NCBI GenBank assembly: GCA_045133795.1
Contig: JBGUUT010000009.1
Coordinates: 1-32,005 of the forward strand
Reading direction: 5' to 3'
DNA: 32,005 nt
DNA from: RGIG8597 sp045133795
GTDB lineage: Bacteria > Spirochaetota > GWE2-31-10
The translations under genes were made by a program, and so were the position numbers. Shown here piece after piece: positions 1 through 10,000 of this stretch (positions are counted from its first letter, which is position 1; every line of letters starts with the position of its first letter). The notes under the pieces are model-generated. The model was not told where the DNA came from. It was given only the letters and a program-made list of their open reading frames with translations, and made no database searches.

Positions 1-1125
1 ATAACCAAGATTAGCTCAGCATTAAGAAATAGCAGTCAAGTAAAGGTAAATCTGGATTTAAGTGAGACAATAGGATTGACGGAAATCAGAGACAGAGCTT
101 TCTATAATTGCCAAAACTTGCAAAGTATCACTATTCCTGACGGTGTTACAAAAATAGGAAATGAAGCATTCTCTGGTTGTAACAAATTACAAAGTATAAC
201 TATCCCGAATGGAGTCACGCAAATCGGAGAAAGAGCATTTGAAGAGTGTAAAAAATTGCAGAGTATAATTATTCCCGACAGTGTTAAAGAAATCGGGGAG
301 TTTGCATTTTATAGTTGTGGTAATTTGCAAAGTATAAATATTCCGGATGGCGTTACAAAAATTATGGATAGAGTGTTTGCATGTTGCGGCAGTTTGCAAA
401 ATATAATAATCCCAAACACAGTTACGCAAATCGGAGAAAGCGCATTTGATGAGTGTGAAAACTTGCAAAATATAACTATTCCGGATAGTGTTACAGAAAT
501 TGAAGAATATGCGTTCAATGATTGTCGTAATTTGGAAAGTATAATCATTCCCGGTGGTATTACGCAAATCAAAGAACATACATTTGAAGAATGTCGTAGT
601 TTGAAAAATGTTATAATTTCTGACAGCGTTACAATAATTCGGGGGGCATTTACCGGTTGTGAAAGTTTGGAAAGTATTGTCATTCCCGAGAAAGTTACAC
701 AAATCGGATCCAATGAATTCTCTTATTGTAAGAGTTTGAAGAATATCACTATTCCGGACAGCGTTAAAAAAATTACGTGGGGAGCGTTTTACGGTTGTGA
801 AAGTTTGGAAAGTATTGTCATTCCCGAGAAAGTTACACAAATCGAATCCAGTGTATTTGAAGATTGCACGAGTTTGAAGAATATCACTATTCCCGACGGT
901 GTTACAAAAATAGAATATGAAGCATTCTGTGGTTGTAACAAATTACAAAGTATAACTATTCCGGGCAGTGTTACGCAAATCGGAGAAAAGGCGTTTTTCG
1001 GTTGCAAGAGTTTAACGACCGTAAATTATAAAGGAACGCAGGAAGATTGGGAAGAAATTAATATTGGTAAAAATAATCATGCATTAACTAAAAAAGCGAC
1101 AATAAATTGTGATTATGAAGAATAG
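1..1125 (+). CDS. BspA-type leucine-rich-repeat protein, 5'-truncated by window edge
   Basis: The reading frame is open from base 1, so the gene starts outside the window; the TTG at 76 is internal to the frame and not a credible start. The visible 374 residues consist of about 14 repeats of 23 residues with the consensus IPxxVTxIGxxAFxxCxxLxxI, the LRR_5/BspA type found in surface proteins of Treponema, Bacteroidales and mucosal protists. It ends with the usual cap (a YKGT motif, then a Trp-Glu-rich tail). Repeat 9 is one residue short. Some repeats are nearly identical at DNA level (655-708 and 791-850; 163-207 and 919-963), showing recent internal duplication or conversion. Members of the family mediate adhesion to host proteins or other bacteria; that role is inferred here. 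No signal peptide can be judged because the N-terminus is missing. Confidence 0.9.
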   Translation: MTKISSALRNSSQVKVNLDLSETIGLTEIRDRAFYNCQNLQSITIPDGVTKIGNEAFSGCNKLQSITIPNGVTQIGERAFEECKKLQSIIIPDSVKEIGEFAFYSCGNLQSINIPDGVTKIMDRVFACCGSLQNIIIPNTVTQIGESAFDECENLQNITIPDSVTEIEEYAFNDCRNLESIIIPGGITQIKEHTFEECRSLKNVIISDSVTIIRGAFTGCESLESIVIPEKVTQIGSNEFSYCKSLKNITIPDSVKKITWGAFYGCESLESIVIPEKVTQIESSVFEDCTSLKNITIPDGVTKIEYEAFCGCNKLQSITIPGSVTQIGEKAFFGCKSLTTVNYKGTQEDWEEINIGKNNHALTKKATINCDYEE

Positions 1126-1146
1126 TTTTTAGGACTAAGGTTTGTT

Positions 1147-1240
1147 GAATGTACGCAGTACGTGAACGAAGCATTTACTTTAGTAAATAACTTCGTTCAC
1201 GTTGTGTACTCACCGTATTTTCACCGATATTTACATTCGG
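1147..1240. repeat. Palindromic dispersed repeat, copy 1
   Basis: A large inverted repeat centred at about 1180: GTGAACGAAG (1162-1171) pairs with CTTCGTTCAC (1191-1200), and ATTTACT/AGTAAAT pairs inside it. The right arm continues to 1240; read on the minus strand it runs GAATGTAAAT...CGGTGA...CAACGTGAACGAAG. The left arm is a shorter version of the same sequence. A half copy occurs at 22656-22695. It lies between convergent genes. No T-run follows the main stem, so it is not a standard intrinsic terminator. Confidence 0.65.
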
Positions 1241-1267
1241 TTTTTCCCAATGGAAAAAACTTCATTC

Positions 1268-1281
1268 GTGCATAAATGCAC
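1268..1281 (-). terminator. Possible weak terminator hairpin after the Dabb gene
   Basis: GTGCAT-TT-ATGCAC, read on the minus strand, begins directly after the Dabb stop codon. A run of six T follows after eight more bases. A second small hairpin (1241-1258, TTTTTCC/GGAAAAA) lies just beyond. The gap between stem and T-run is larger than normal, so termination is only possible. Confidence 0.3.
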
Positions 1282-1587
1282 TCATCGTATTTCATAATCT
1301 AAACAGGCTCTGCTTACAGTATAAGGTCGAACCTTTTCGTCTGCTACGGCAACATGTTCAGGATGTTTTGCATAGGCTTTTAATGCATCAAAAGATTCAA
1401 ATGTTGAATCAAGCATTAAATCTGCATTAGATGTTTCTAATCTACCGTCAATATTTACTTTAATATCTAATATTCCGGGAATTTTGTCCTTCAATCCTTC
1501 AAGACTTTCTTTTATTCCTTGTTTTACGACTTTTTTTTCTTCGTCAGGCATTTCTTTGAGTGTCCATAAAATTATGTGCTTTATCAT
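1282..1587 (-). CDS. Dabb (stress-responsive alpha/beta barrel) domain protein
   Basis: A 101-residue protein made of a single Dabb domain. It starts MIKHIILWTLKE, the usual first beta strand with the family's conserved His, and has a late HPEHVAVADE segment typical of the fold (ferredoxin-like, dimeric). AAGGAG lies just ahead of the ATG. The gene is 18 bases downstream of the PnuC gene on the same strand and is probably co-transcribed with it. Dabb proteins have varied or unknown roles (some are decarboxylases or cyclases, some stress-induced), so no specific reaction can be assigned. Confidence 0.85.
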   Translation of the reverse strand: MIKHIILWTLKEMPDEEKKVVKQGIKESLEGLKDKIPGILDIKVNIDGRLETSNADLMLDSTFESFDALKAYAKHPEHVAVADEKVRPYTVSRACLDYEIR

Positions 1588-1605
1588 TAAGTTTTCTCCT
1601 TATTA

Positions 1606-2343
1606 TTAAAAAATTTTTTCATAACTCTCATTGTTTGATGATTTCCACCATTTATAACCGGCATAAAAACAATTTAAAGTCCAAAAAATAAACTGAGCCG
1701 TCATTACCCAAGACCCGGCACGTATTGCTAAAATAATACTGCATGCATCTAAAATAAACCAATAGATATACTGCTCTCGATAGCCGAATATCATTAAAAA
1801 TTGTGCAATATAAGCCGGTGTTGATGTCAGAGCATCCATAAAAGGTTGACTGTCACGAACTCCGAAAAGCGAAATATTTTTTAAAAACAGCCAATAAAAA
1901 ATTGTACTCACTACAAAAATTATTGCCGTGATTATATTGCCACGCAATCCCAATTTCTTTGATTTTATTTCTATACTTTCTGTTTTTGTATTTTTACGAT
2001 AATTTTTAGCCCATATAAACATTCCGTAAATCATCGTAATGAAGTACATTCCGTTTTCCAGTGTCTCCCCGTGAAGATGTTCCGGAATTGAAAATCCTGC
2101 GACATATGTCAATATTTGGATGAAGCCAAAAATATAGAAACTGATTTTTCCCTGGCTGCAAAGAATTACGGAAAAAACTCCGGTCAATCCCGAAACTATC
2201 AAAATTGCAGAATCCGGAGTACCGTTTAAAAAACCTAAAATTATTGCAATACACTGCAATATCAATCCGACACCCAGAAACAACCAGTCAAACCAATTTT
2301 TTCCGTCTATAAATTCATTTTTAATAAGTGTTTTTAAGTTCAT
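1606..2343 (-). CDS. pnuC: PnuC-family nicotinamide riboside/vitamin-precursor transporter
   Basis: A 245-residue polytopic inner-membrane protein with about seven hydrophobic segments, a normal PnuC length. The C-terminal half carries the family pattern: a Gln-containing helix (YIAQFLMIFGYREQ), then YWFILD, then a final aromatic-rich helix ending in GYKWW. PnuC proteins move nicotinamide riboside by facilitated diffusion, coupled to phosphorylation inside the cell; related members carry thiamine, riboflavin or nucleosides. The substrate is not provable from sequence. AAGGAT precedes the ATG. It follows the MacB-like permease by 41 bases and precedes the Dabb gene by 18, so it may sit at the end of that operon. 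A second, divergent PnuC-family gene is at 25131. Confidence 0.85.
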   Translation of the reverse strand: MNLKTLIKNEFIDGKNWFDWLFLGVGLILQCIAIILGFLNGTPDSAILIVSGLTGVFSVILCSQGKISFYIFGFIQILTYVAGFSIPEHLHGETLENGMYFITMIYGMFIWAKNYRKNTKTESIEIKSKKLGLRGNIITAIIFVVSTIFYWLFLKNISLFGVRDSQPFMDALTSTPAYIAQFLMIFGYREQYIYWFILDACSIILAIRAGSWVMTAQFIFWTLNCFYAGYKWWKSSNNESYEKIF

Positions 2344-2384
2344 TTAAATATCCTTGTAATACTTTTTTATTAACTAGTTTACGT

Positions 2385-3569
2385 TTATTCACTCGCTAAT
2401 GCAACTACCGGGTCTAGTTTCGCTGCTTTTACGGCAGGTGACAGTCCGAAGAATATTCCGACGAATGCAGAAAATATAAAAGAAATTATTGCAGCGTTTA
2501 TCGGAATCGAAAACTTCCAGCCTAATACTTTTACTACGGCAAAACTCAATAATGTTCCGACTAATATTCCGATTGTTCCGCCTATTAACGAAAGCATTGC
2601 CGATTCTATCAAAAATTGATTGCGAATGTCTTTTTGTGAGGCTCCCAATGCCTTTCTGATTCCTATTTCACGTTTTCGTTCCGTAACGGAAACAATCATA
2701 ATATTCATGATTCCGATTCCGCCTACAAGTAATGAAATCGCAGCTACGCCGGACAAAAGCAGGTTTAATGTCGATGTGGTTTTTTCATAATTTTCAAGCA
2801 TTGTCTGCATTGACATTATAAATAAAGTGTCGCTTTCGCCGGTTTTTCTTTCGGCAAATGCTTTTATTGCTTTTTCTACTGCGATGGAAGTTTTATTTGA
2901 TGTCGCTTGTACGACTACGGAATCGGCAATGGGATTAGGTTTTATTCTGCGTTTATAAAAACCGCGTGTTACATAAATTGCACTGTCCGAAGATTCAAAA
3001 ATCGATGTGGATGTTTGCAATACTCCGATTATTTCCAAAGAAAAGCGTGCCTTTTTTATGGTAACGGTTAATTTTTTGCCAAGTACATCTCCGTCGGGAA
3101 AATAACTTGTCGCTATTTCTTGACCGATAATCGCACATTGAGAACCGAGTTCGTTGTCTGTTTCTTCAAAATAACGTCCGTAATCGAGAGTGAGTTTACT
3201 TTCTTCCATGAAATCAAGTTCTATTGCATTAATATTTGCCGAACCTTCGATGTTGCCGCGTTTGATATTGCCGTTTATTTGATTCTTATAAAAAACATTT
3301 TTAACATGAGGAACATTTTGAAGAATTTCTCGTCTTGTGGTCTCATCAAATTGCAATGCTCTGATTTTACGCATATTTCCGCCACGAATATTTACCATAT
3401 CCAAACCTGATTGTGAAATGGTTGATTTTACGTCGGCAGATGCACTTTCACCGATTGCAGTAACCATTATTACTGCAGCTACACCGATAACAACTCCCAG
3501 TAATGACAAAATACTTCTTGTTTTATTCGTAAGAAATGATTGTATCGCATTGATAATATCTTCCGTCAT
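2385..3569 (-). CDS. MacB-like ABC transporter permease (FtsX superfamily)
   Basis: This 394-residue protein has the MacB layout: an N-terminal membrane helix (residues about 18-40, LSLLGVVIGVAAVIMV), a periplasmic MacB_PCD domain, and three C-terminal helices beginning LLVGGIGIMNIMIVSVTER, followed by the conserved REIGIRKALGAS coupling segment. Its ATPase is a separate gene directly upstream (the ATPase stop and this ATG are one base apart), unlike E. coli MacB where both are fused. GGAGG overlaps the end of the ATPase gene. It should form a homodimer that drives efflux through the adaptor and outer-membrane channel encoded upstream. The substrate could be a peptide, lipoprotein, siderophore or drug; it cannot be told from sequence. 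Confidence 0.93.
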   Translation of the reverse strand: MTEDIINAIQSFLTNKTRSILSLLGVVIGVAAVIMVTAIGESASADVKSTISQSGLDMVNIRGGNMRKIRALQFDETTRREILQNVPHVKNVFYKNQINGNIKRGNIEGSANINAIELDFMEESKLTLDYGRYFEETDNELGSQCAIIGQEIATSYFPDGDVLGKKLTVTIKKARFSLEIIGVLQTSTSIFESSDSAIYVTRGFYKRRIKPNPIADSVVVQATSNKTSIAVEKAIKAFAERKTGESDTLFIMSMQTMLENYEKTTSTLNLLLSGVAAISLLVGGIGIMNIMIVSVTERKREIGIRKALGASQKDIRNQFLIESAMLSLIGGTIGILVGTLLSFAVVKVLGWKFSIPINAAIISFIFSAFVGIFFGLSPAVKAAKLDPVVALASE

Positions 3570-3570
3570 T

Positions 3571-4260
3571 CTAATCCTCCGACAAGAGCCCGTCTTTTAT
3601 TTTTACCATACGCGGAGCCGTTCTACCGATTTCCGGGTCGTGCGTAACGATTACGATTGCCGTTCCCTCTGCGTTTATCTCTTGAAATAAATCAAGTACG
3701 GAATGTCCGGTTTCACTGTCTAATGCTCCGGTCGGCTCATCGGCAAGAATAAGCATTGGTTTTGTGACGGTGGCTCTGGCTATTGCTACACGTTGACGCT
3801 GCCCGCCCGAAAGTTCATTTGGTTTGTGAGTAAGTCTGTCCGCCAAACCGATACGCACAAGAGCCTCTTGCGCACGTTCACGTCGTTCTTCTATCGGGAT
3901 TTTTTGATAACGCAACGGCAACATTACATTTTCCAAAACATTCAGATTTGGTAATAAAAAATATTGCTGAAATACAAAACCGACTGTCTTGTTACGAAAT
4001 GTAGCCAATTCATTTTCATTCATTGTCGCCGTATTTCTTCCGTTAATGATGACATCACCTTTTGTCGGTCGGTCAAGACAGCCAATCATATTCATACAAG
4101 TTGATTTCCCGGAACCGGACGGTCCCATAATGGATAAAATTTCACCTCGATGAATAGAAAGTGAAACTCCTCGCAAAGCTTGAACTTCCGTATTTCCCAT
4201 TGAAAAGATTTTCCATACATCTCGAAGTATTACCAATTCATTTTCGTTTGTATTATTCAT
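3571..4260 (-). CDS. MacB/LolD-type ABC transporter ATP-binding protein
   Basis: A 229-residue ATPase with all motifs intact: Walker A GPSGSGKST (46-54), Q-loop FQQ (Gln99), signature LSGGQ (150-154), Walker B ending in ADEPTGALD (Asp174-Glu175), and switch His207 in VTHD. The pattern and length are those of the LolD/MacB/FtsE group. It is translationally coupled to the permease that follows, and lies 11 bases after the adaptor gene. It would energise the permease as a dimer on the cytoplasmic face. Confidence 0.95.
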   Translation of the reverse strand: MNNTNENELVILRDVWKIFSMGNTEVQALRGVSLSIHRGEILSIMGPSGSGKSTCMNMIGCLDRPTKGDVIINGRNTATMNENELATFRNKTVGFVFQQYFLLPNLNVLENVMLPLRYQKIPIEERRERAQEALVRIGLADRLTHKPNELSGGQRQRVAIARATVTKPMLILADEPTGALDSETGHSVLDLFQEINAEGTAIVIVTHDPEIGRTAPRMVKIKDGLLSED

Positions 4261-4271
4261 AGCATTCTCTT

Positions 4272-5288
4272 TTATCGTCTCATGCCCGGAGGAGGACCGC
4301 CGGGACCGCCTTTTCGTTTGTTTTTACCTTTAGATTCTTCTCGTTGTGCTTTTATGACATCGCCGTTTTTCAGTCCCTCAAGGATTTTTGCAACGCCTTT
4401 TGTTAGCGGCTCAACTTTTATGCGTACCAATTCCGTATCGCCGTTTTCGGTATAGCGTTCTGCAAATGTTTCACCTTTTTTAAACATTATTCCTTCATTT
4501 TTTAATGTCAGCACATTTTCCGGTTCTTGTACGTAAATTTCTCCGGTAAAAGAATATCCGGGCAAAAGATAATCCGGCGGATTATCAATTCTGATATTAG
4601 CTCTTACTATTGTAGCACCTCTATCGGTGATTTCTCCTACAGCGGGATAAGATTTTACGTATCCCTCAATTTCTTCGTCTTCAATTGCAGGAAATGAAAA
4701 TATTACACGTTGACCGATTTTTAATTTCTGAACATCATCTTCAAGAATTTCTACTACGGCTTCCAAATAACTTCTGTCAATTAATTCGCCGAAATAACTT
4801 GAGCCTTGTTCAAAATAATCTCCTGGATTACAGTCTAAACTTGCTACAATTCCGTCAAAACGGGCAAAAAGTTGTTTATCTTGCAACTTTTTTTCTTTTA
4901 CTTTGCGTTCTGCCAGCAGCAACTCAAGTTTCTTTTTAGAACCGTTTATACGTTGTTCCTCAATGTTGTGGTCAACTACTTTTAAATTATAATCTTCCTC
5001 AAGGCTGTCCATCCACACCAAAGGCATTCCTTTTTTTACAAAGTCGCCCTCTTTTACAAAAACGTGTTCTACGATACTGTTACTCGAAGCCATTAGTTTT
5101 TGGGAGTTTGCCGCTGAAATATTTCCGGAAATATCGATAACATTTTTTATGGTTTGCTGCTGAACCTTTAGCTTTACGATTGCCGGTTTTTTCTTTATTG
5201 AATTGCGTAAGACAACGCATAAAATAACTGCGGCTGTCAAACTTAAAATCGTAAACAGAAAAACTTTTTGTTTTGTTGATAAACGCAC
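4272..5288 (-). CDS. MacA-like periplasmic adaptor (HlyD/membrane-fusion family)
   Basis: A 338-residue membrane-fusion protein. It has one N-terminal hydrophobic helix (about 9-27), a biotinyl-lipoyl-like half-domain around VEHVFVKEGDFVKKG, a short coiled-coil hairpin (about residues 100-135, shorter than in E. coli MacA), the second lipoyl half (ARFDGIVASLDCNPGDYFEQG), and beta-barrel and membrane-proximal domains. The C-terminus is a basic Gly/Pro-rich tail (GGPGGPPPGMRR). The start is GTG at 5286-5288, preceded by AAGGAG that overlaps the end of the tolC-like gene. It would bridge the inner-membrane MacB-like complex and the TolC-like channel. Confidence 0.9.
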   Translation of the reverse strand: MRLSTKQKVFLFTILSLTAAVILCVVLRNSIKKKPAIVKLKVQQQTIKNVIDISGNISAANSQKLMASSNSIVEHVFVKEGDFVKKGMPLVWMDSLEEDYNLKVVDHNIEEQRINGSKKKLELLLAERKVKEKKLQDKQLFARFDGIVASLDCNPGDYFEQGSSYFGELIDRSYLEAVVEILEDDVQKLKIGQRVIFSFPAIEDEEIEGYVKSYPAVGEITDRGATIVRANIRIDNPPDYLLPGYSFTGEIYVQEPENVLTLKNEGIMFKKGETFAERYTENGDTELVRIKVEPLTKGVAKILEGLKNGDVIKAQREESKGKNKRKGGPGGPPPGMRR

Positions 5289-5289
5289 T

Positions 5290-6744
5290 TTATTCTCCTT
5301 TAGCTGTATTTATATAAGGTAAAAAAAGATTGGCCGTTTCAGATATAAAAATCAATCGCTCTATTCTTCCCAATAGATTTTGAGTCACGGCACTTTGATA
5401 TTCAATTTCACCGCGGTCATATTCAGATTTTGAAATGTAACCGGCATCATAACGTTTTCTGTATTCCTGTACCTGCTGCAAATATATTTCTTCTTCAGTT
5501 TTATAAGTATCTCGTTGCCATTCCAATGTTTCTTTTTTTAACAGAAGTTCATCAAATTTTGTTTTGTAATCTTTAATTATTTGTTCGATGTCCAATCGGT
5601 CGCCTTTTTCTTCCAACGCCATTATTTTATTTTCTAAATGAGTTTGTGCAATCGTAAGTACCGACCAATTCATAGAAAAAGTAAGTTCCGGTCGACTGTT
5701 TTCGCTGATAGGAATATTTACTCCCACATCGGCAGAAAATCCGTTGTAACTGGCTGAGAGTCCCGGTTCGATATAATGAGATTTCGAAGTTGTCGTATAA
5801 TCATTTCTTGAATTATTTGTTTTTGCTTCATATCCTACGCCGCCGGCAAGTTGAAAGTTCTTCTCGTTTTTAGAGGCTTGGCGGCTTAAATCATTTTTAT
5901 ATTTTGTATAAACTGCATTTTCATAATCTTTGTAACGTTCTAAGGTAAAAGATTTTACATCGGGTAATTTTTCTTCCGGAATGTCTGACGGCAATTCGTC
6001 AATTTCAATACCGCATTCCATTGCAAGCCGTTGAAGTTTTTGTTGATACGTACGTTTTTGTTCTTCGATAAGTCGAAGTTTTTTCGATACAACAAGATTT
6101 AATCGCTTGTATTCCAAACTGCTTTCATCATATCCTTGCAGTTTTGCCAATTTTAAATCTCGTATTGCATCATTGTGGTCAACTTGAGCTTCATCAATAT
6201 TGTATTTTGCCTGAAAAGCTTCTTTTAACAGGGTAAGAAATGATATTCGAGTTACGAGATTTTGTTGTTCTGCCAAACGCTCTTTTTCCAAGATTGAACG
6301 TTTCAATGAAATTTGCTGAACATATTTAGCCGTAATATTTCTTTTGAACGGGAAAATATCAGTTTGTGCATAAACATAAACATCCGGAACATACGAAGTT
6401 TCGGAAATATCGTTGCCGGTAATCGGAATGTTTGTCGGTAGTTTAAAAGAAAACGAAGTATTTCGCCATTCCGGAAGTTTCAATGACAATTCCGGTGTAA
6501 AATCTAATGCAACTTCATCTTCAGAAAAAGTAAATGTTCCGTTTGCTCCCAGTGTAAAGTCTACAAGATTTTGATAATAAAACAGCTGTAAATTATTACG
6601 TGCAGAATCTAATTCCAATTGTAATTTCTGTGCATTCAAATCGTTTTTCAAATATCCTTTGAAAAGTTCCTCGTAAGAGACGGCATTTGTAAAAAATATA
6701 ATGTGCAGAAAAATCAGCAAGAATATTGATTTTAACAGTGACAT
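5290..6744 (-). CDS. TolC-like outer-membrane efflux protein
   Basis: A 484-residue protein with an N-terminal signal peptide (about residues 1-21, ending FFTNA). Two long helical stretches (about 140-260 and 370-470) match the tandem outer-membrane-efflux repeats; the segment YKRLNLVVSKKLRLIEEQKRTYQ is a typical coiled-coil arm, and the C-terminal copy has the RYDAGYISKSEYDRGE pattern common at TolC helix starts. It is the first gene of the efflux operon and starts with ATG after a modest GAGAG site. Sequence conservation is low, as is usual for this family outside Proteobacteria, but the adjacent MacA/MacB-like genes support the call. Confidence 0.85.
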   Translation of the reverse strand: MSLLKSIFLLIFLHIIFFTNAVSYEELFKGYLKNDLNAQKLQLELDSARNNLQLFYYQNLVDFTLGANGTFTFSEDEVALDFTPELSLKLPEWRNTSFSFKLPTNIPITGNDISETSYVPDVYVYAQTDIFPFKRNITAKYVQQISLKRSILEKERLAEQQNLVTRISFLTLLKEAFQAKYNIDEAQVDHNDAIRDLKLAKLQGYDESSLEYKRLNLVVSKKLRLIEEQKRTYQQKLQRLAMECGIEIDELPSDIPEEKLPDVKSFTLERYKDYENAVYTKYKNDLSRQASKNEKNFQLAGGVGYEAKTNNSRNDYTTTSKSHYIEPGLSASYNGFSADVGVNIPISENSRPELTFSMNWSVLTIAQTHLENKIMALEEKGDRLDIEQIIKDYKTKFDELLLKKETLEWQRDTYKTEEEIYLQQVQEYRKRYDAGYISKSEYDRGEIEYQSAVTQNLLGRIERLIFISETANLFLPYINTAKGE

Positions 6745-7031
6745 TTTTAATCTCTCAATTTATTAAGTATCAAAATGTAAAAACAAACATTTGATTGATA
6801 TTTAATCGTTTTTAATAAGTATATTAATTAAGTATATCAGACATTTTTTGTTTTTATATAAACGGCAAGTAAATAAACGATAAGTTAAAGAAAAAATCTC
6901 TTTAGGTAATTTTTTTTACTTAATATTTTTTGATTTTCTAAATCAAAATGTTTTTAGTTGTAATCTTTTATTCTATAGTATAAGTTTTTAATAATAAAAA
7001 ATAATGCTGTCGACTTTTGAAGGAAAAAAAT
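6745..7031. promoter_or_regulatory. Divergent, very AT-rich promoter region between the efflux operon and the large sensor kinase
   Basis: No gene is visible. A perfect 9-bp inverted repeat, TTTTGATTT-TCT-AAATCAAAA (6928-6948), could be an operator. On the plus strand TTGTAA (6958) and TATAAG (6979), 15 bases apart, form a marginal promoter. On the minus strand ATATACTT occurs twice in direct repeat near 6820-6837. None of these is decisive. Confidence 0.35.
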
Positions 7032-10000
7032 ATGGATATTCTGCCGGACTACCTTATTATTGAATCTCTCGGTACCGTTTCAGGAAAATCTTTTTATTGG
7101 GCTCGCAGAAAATCAGATAACACCGTTGTGTTAATAAAACAATCGACAACCATGCATTTATTTGATGACGAAATCAATCAATTGAAGCAAGAATGTAAGA
7201 CTGCAGAATTGATAGGATATAAAGCGACTCTTCGTTTGCCGGATACTCAAAACGGACATTGTGCGATAATTTACGAGTCTTGTGACGGCGTTTTTCTGAA
7301 TCGTTTATTGGAAACGCAATCATTATCTATAGATGAAAAGATTCATTTATTTAAAGTTGCGGCAAAATCATTAAATGAATTACAAAAGAAAAATATTATC
7401 CATTTCGGAATAAGGCTTGATACTACGCTTTTAAGAAATAACAATGAAGAAACTCTTTTCTTTTCTTTGGGTGATACGGCAATATTAAATGAAGGTGAAA
7501 CATTCTTTCCCGGAAATCATCATTACACATTAGATGTTTTAAAATATCTTCCGCCGGAACTTACCGGAAAAATATACGCAACAGTAGATTTACGAACGTC
7601 TTTTTATCAGTTGGGAATAATGTTTTACTACATATTTACTGGACGTTTCCCGTTTGAAAGTTCTATTCCCGAAAAGTTGCTGTATGCACAAGCTTTTGAA
7701 AAACCGACGGAACCGCATGTTATAAAACAAGAAGTTCCCGAATGGATTTCTGCAATTATTATGAAGTTGTTGGAAAAAAAGCCGGACGACCGCTATCAGA
7801 CAGCGACTGCAATTTGTTTTGATTTGGAAAATTTTAATCCGGAAATTAAGTTTATTCCCGGAGCTAAAGACTGCGGACATTTTAAGCTTACAAGAAAGCT
7901 TTTTGGATATCACGCACAACTGGAAGAGCTAAATTGGTATAATAAACATATTTCATTGGCAGAAACACGTGTAGTTTTTATGAAATGCGAAGAAGGTTGC
8001 GGAAAAAAAGCTTTCTTAGAAAATGTTAATGAAATGGTTAATAAATCCGGCGGTTATTATTTTAATATAGATTTTTCACCGGTCAGCGGAAGATTTCCGT
8101 TTCACGGTATTTTGATACTTTTAAATCAGATTATAACTCGTATAAAAATTGAAGACAAAGATTCAAAATTTATCGAATTTCTAAAATCCGAAAAAGATGT
8201 CAAAGCATATTTGCAACAATTCGCGACTTTATTTCCGGAATTGAAAAATATTTACCCCCATGACAAAGACAAGGAAAGTGATAACGATTTGGTAAACGTT
8301 CATTTTCGTCATTATTTCTTCTATCTAACGGCACGAATCTTATATTTTTTCACGGAAAATTTCGGAACTTTGACAATTTATGCTTCCGGACTTAATTCAA
8401 AAATGGAAGAAGAACTGAAAATTATTCGATATCTATTGAGTCGTTGTTGTCACTTAATGTTTTTATTACCTATTTCTGAAGATGACAGAGCAAATATTAA
8501 GAAAAAGCTTGATTTGGATAATGTGTTTTTTGCAGAAATAAGTCTTCCGGTTTTATCGAAAACAGATGCTTCTCGATTGATAGCGGCTTCTTTTCATTGT
8601 AATACATCCGAGACTTTATTGGCTGCCGATGTTTTGATTCAGAAATCCGGCGGGAAATTGGATATTATGAAATATATTCTTCAAAGCTGGTATAAAAAAG
8701 GCATTATTTCATATTCTGACAGCAGATTACATTTTAATACAGAGTTGGCTTCAAATTTCTTTGTACCTAACATAAGCACTGTAAATTCTTTATTAGAAAA
8801 TAAAAACGGAGAGTTTATAAAATTTATCCAGTTGTTATCATGTTTTCCGACCGGAGTGGAAAATCTCAAAATAGGAAAAATATTAAAACTTAAAACGTCG
8901 GAAATTTATAAAATTTTAAATGACTGCAAAAACTTTATTGTTCAACGTAACGGTTACATTTATTTTCAACATGAAGAAGAACGTCATTTTATTTACACGA
9001 ATATTCCCGAACATAAATTAAAAGATTTTCATTCTTTGATTGTTCTTGATTTTATCCAATCCGGTACAACCGAAGATTTCAGTTTTACGATGATTGACCA
9101 TGTTTTCTTTGCATTTGAAAATCTAAACGAAGAGCAACGGCAATTTTTGTTAGATTTGTTTATTAGGGTAATAGAAAAAGCTAATTTTACCGCAGCTTTT
9201 GAATACGGTTTTCAATTATGTTGCAAAGTTGTTGATTTATACGGTTATGAAAAACTCAGTCGGTATAAAGATGAATGTCATTTTTATTGTTTAGCAACAA
9301 TTCACAGTTTTTTCAGTAGAAATTATGAAATGATGTTGGATTTTTATAATCATTTAAATATTGATGAATACCACAGTAATTATGAAAAGCTCGAAGTTCA
9401 GGAATATGTTGCAGAATATTTTCAACAAATCGGACAGATTGATGAAGCAATAGAGCTTTGTGTTTCCGCATTGCAAAAACTTGGTTTTACAGTTCCGACA
9501 AATGTTTCGACATTAACTTTGCGTCGAAAACAATATTTATTAAAGAAAAAGCTTCAAAACTTGAATGACTTTGAAAAAAAGCCGGAAATGGTAAATCCGG
9601 AAGATATATTAATAATGCGTTATCTTGCCAAAATGATTCCGATTATTTTTTTCTTGCGAAAAAAAGACGCAATTTTTCTTACATGCAAAATGGTCGACTT
9701 CACATTGGAGCACGGTAAAAGTTTTATTTCGCCGTTTGCATTTGCTTTGTACGGAAGTCTTTTGGTAAAAGAACAGCACAATTTTGAAGACGGAGTTTTT
9801 CTGGCTCAAACGGCGTTGGCAATGTTGGATGAAATAAAGGGAGTTGAATTTGTGTCACAAACAATTTTCTTTGCCGTATTTTTTGCTGCACATTGGAAAT
9901 TATCGCACGACCAAATTCATTCTTGGATAAATCGAGCTGTTAATTATGAAAATGATTACGGTTGTTCTACTTTCGGAATTGTTTGTAATAATATTTTGCC

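Noticed and set aside
187..1007. Long open frames antisense to the LRR gene
   Set aside because: They arise because the 69-bp repeat keeps the same codon phase; the products are repeats with no ribosome site and no family resemblance.
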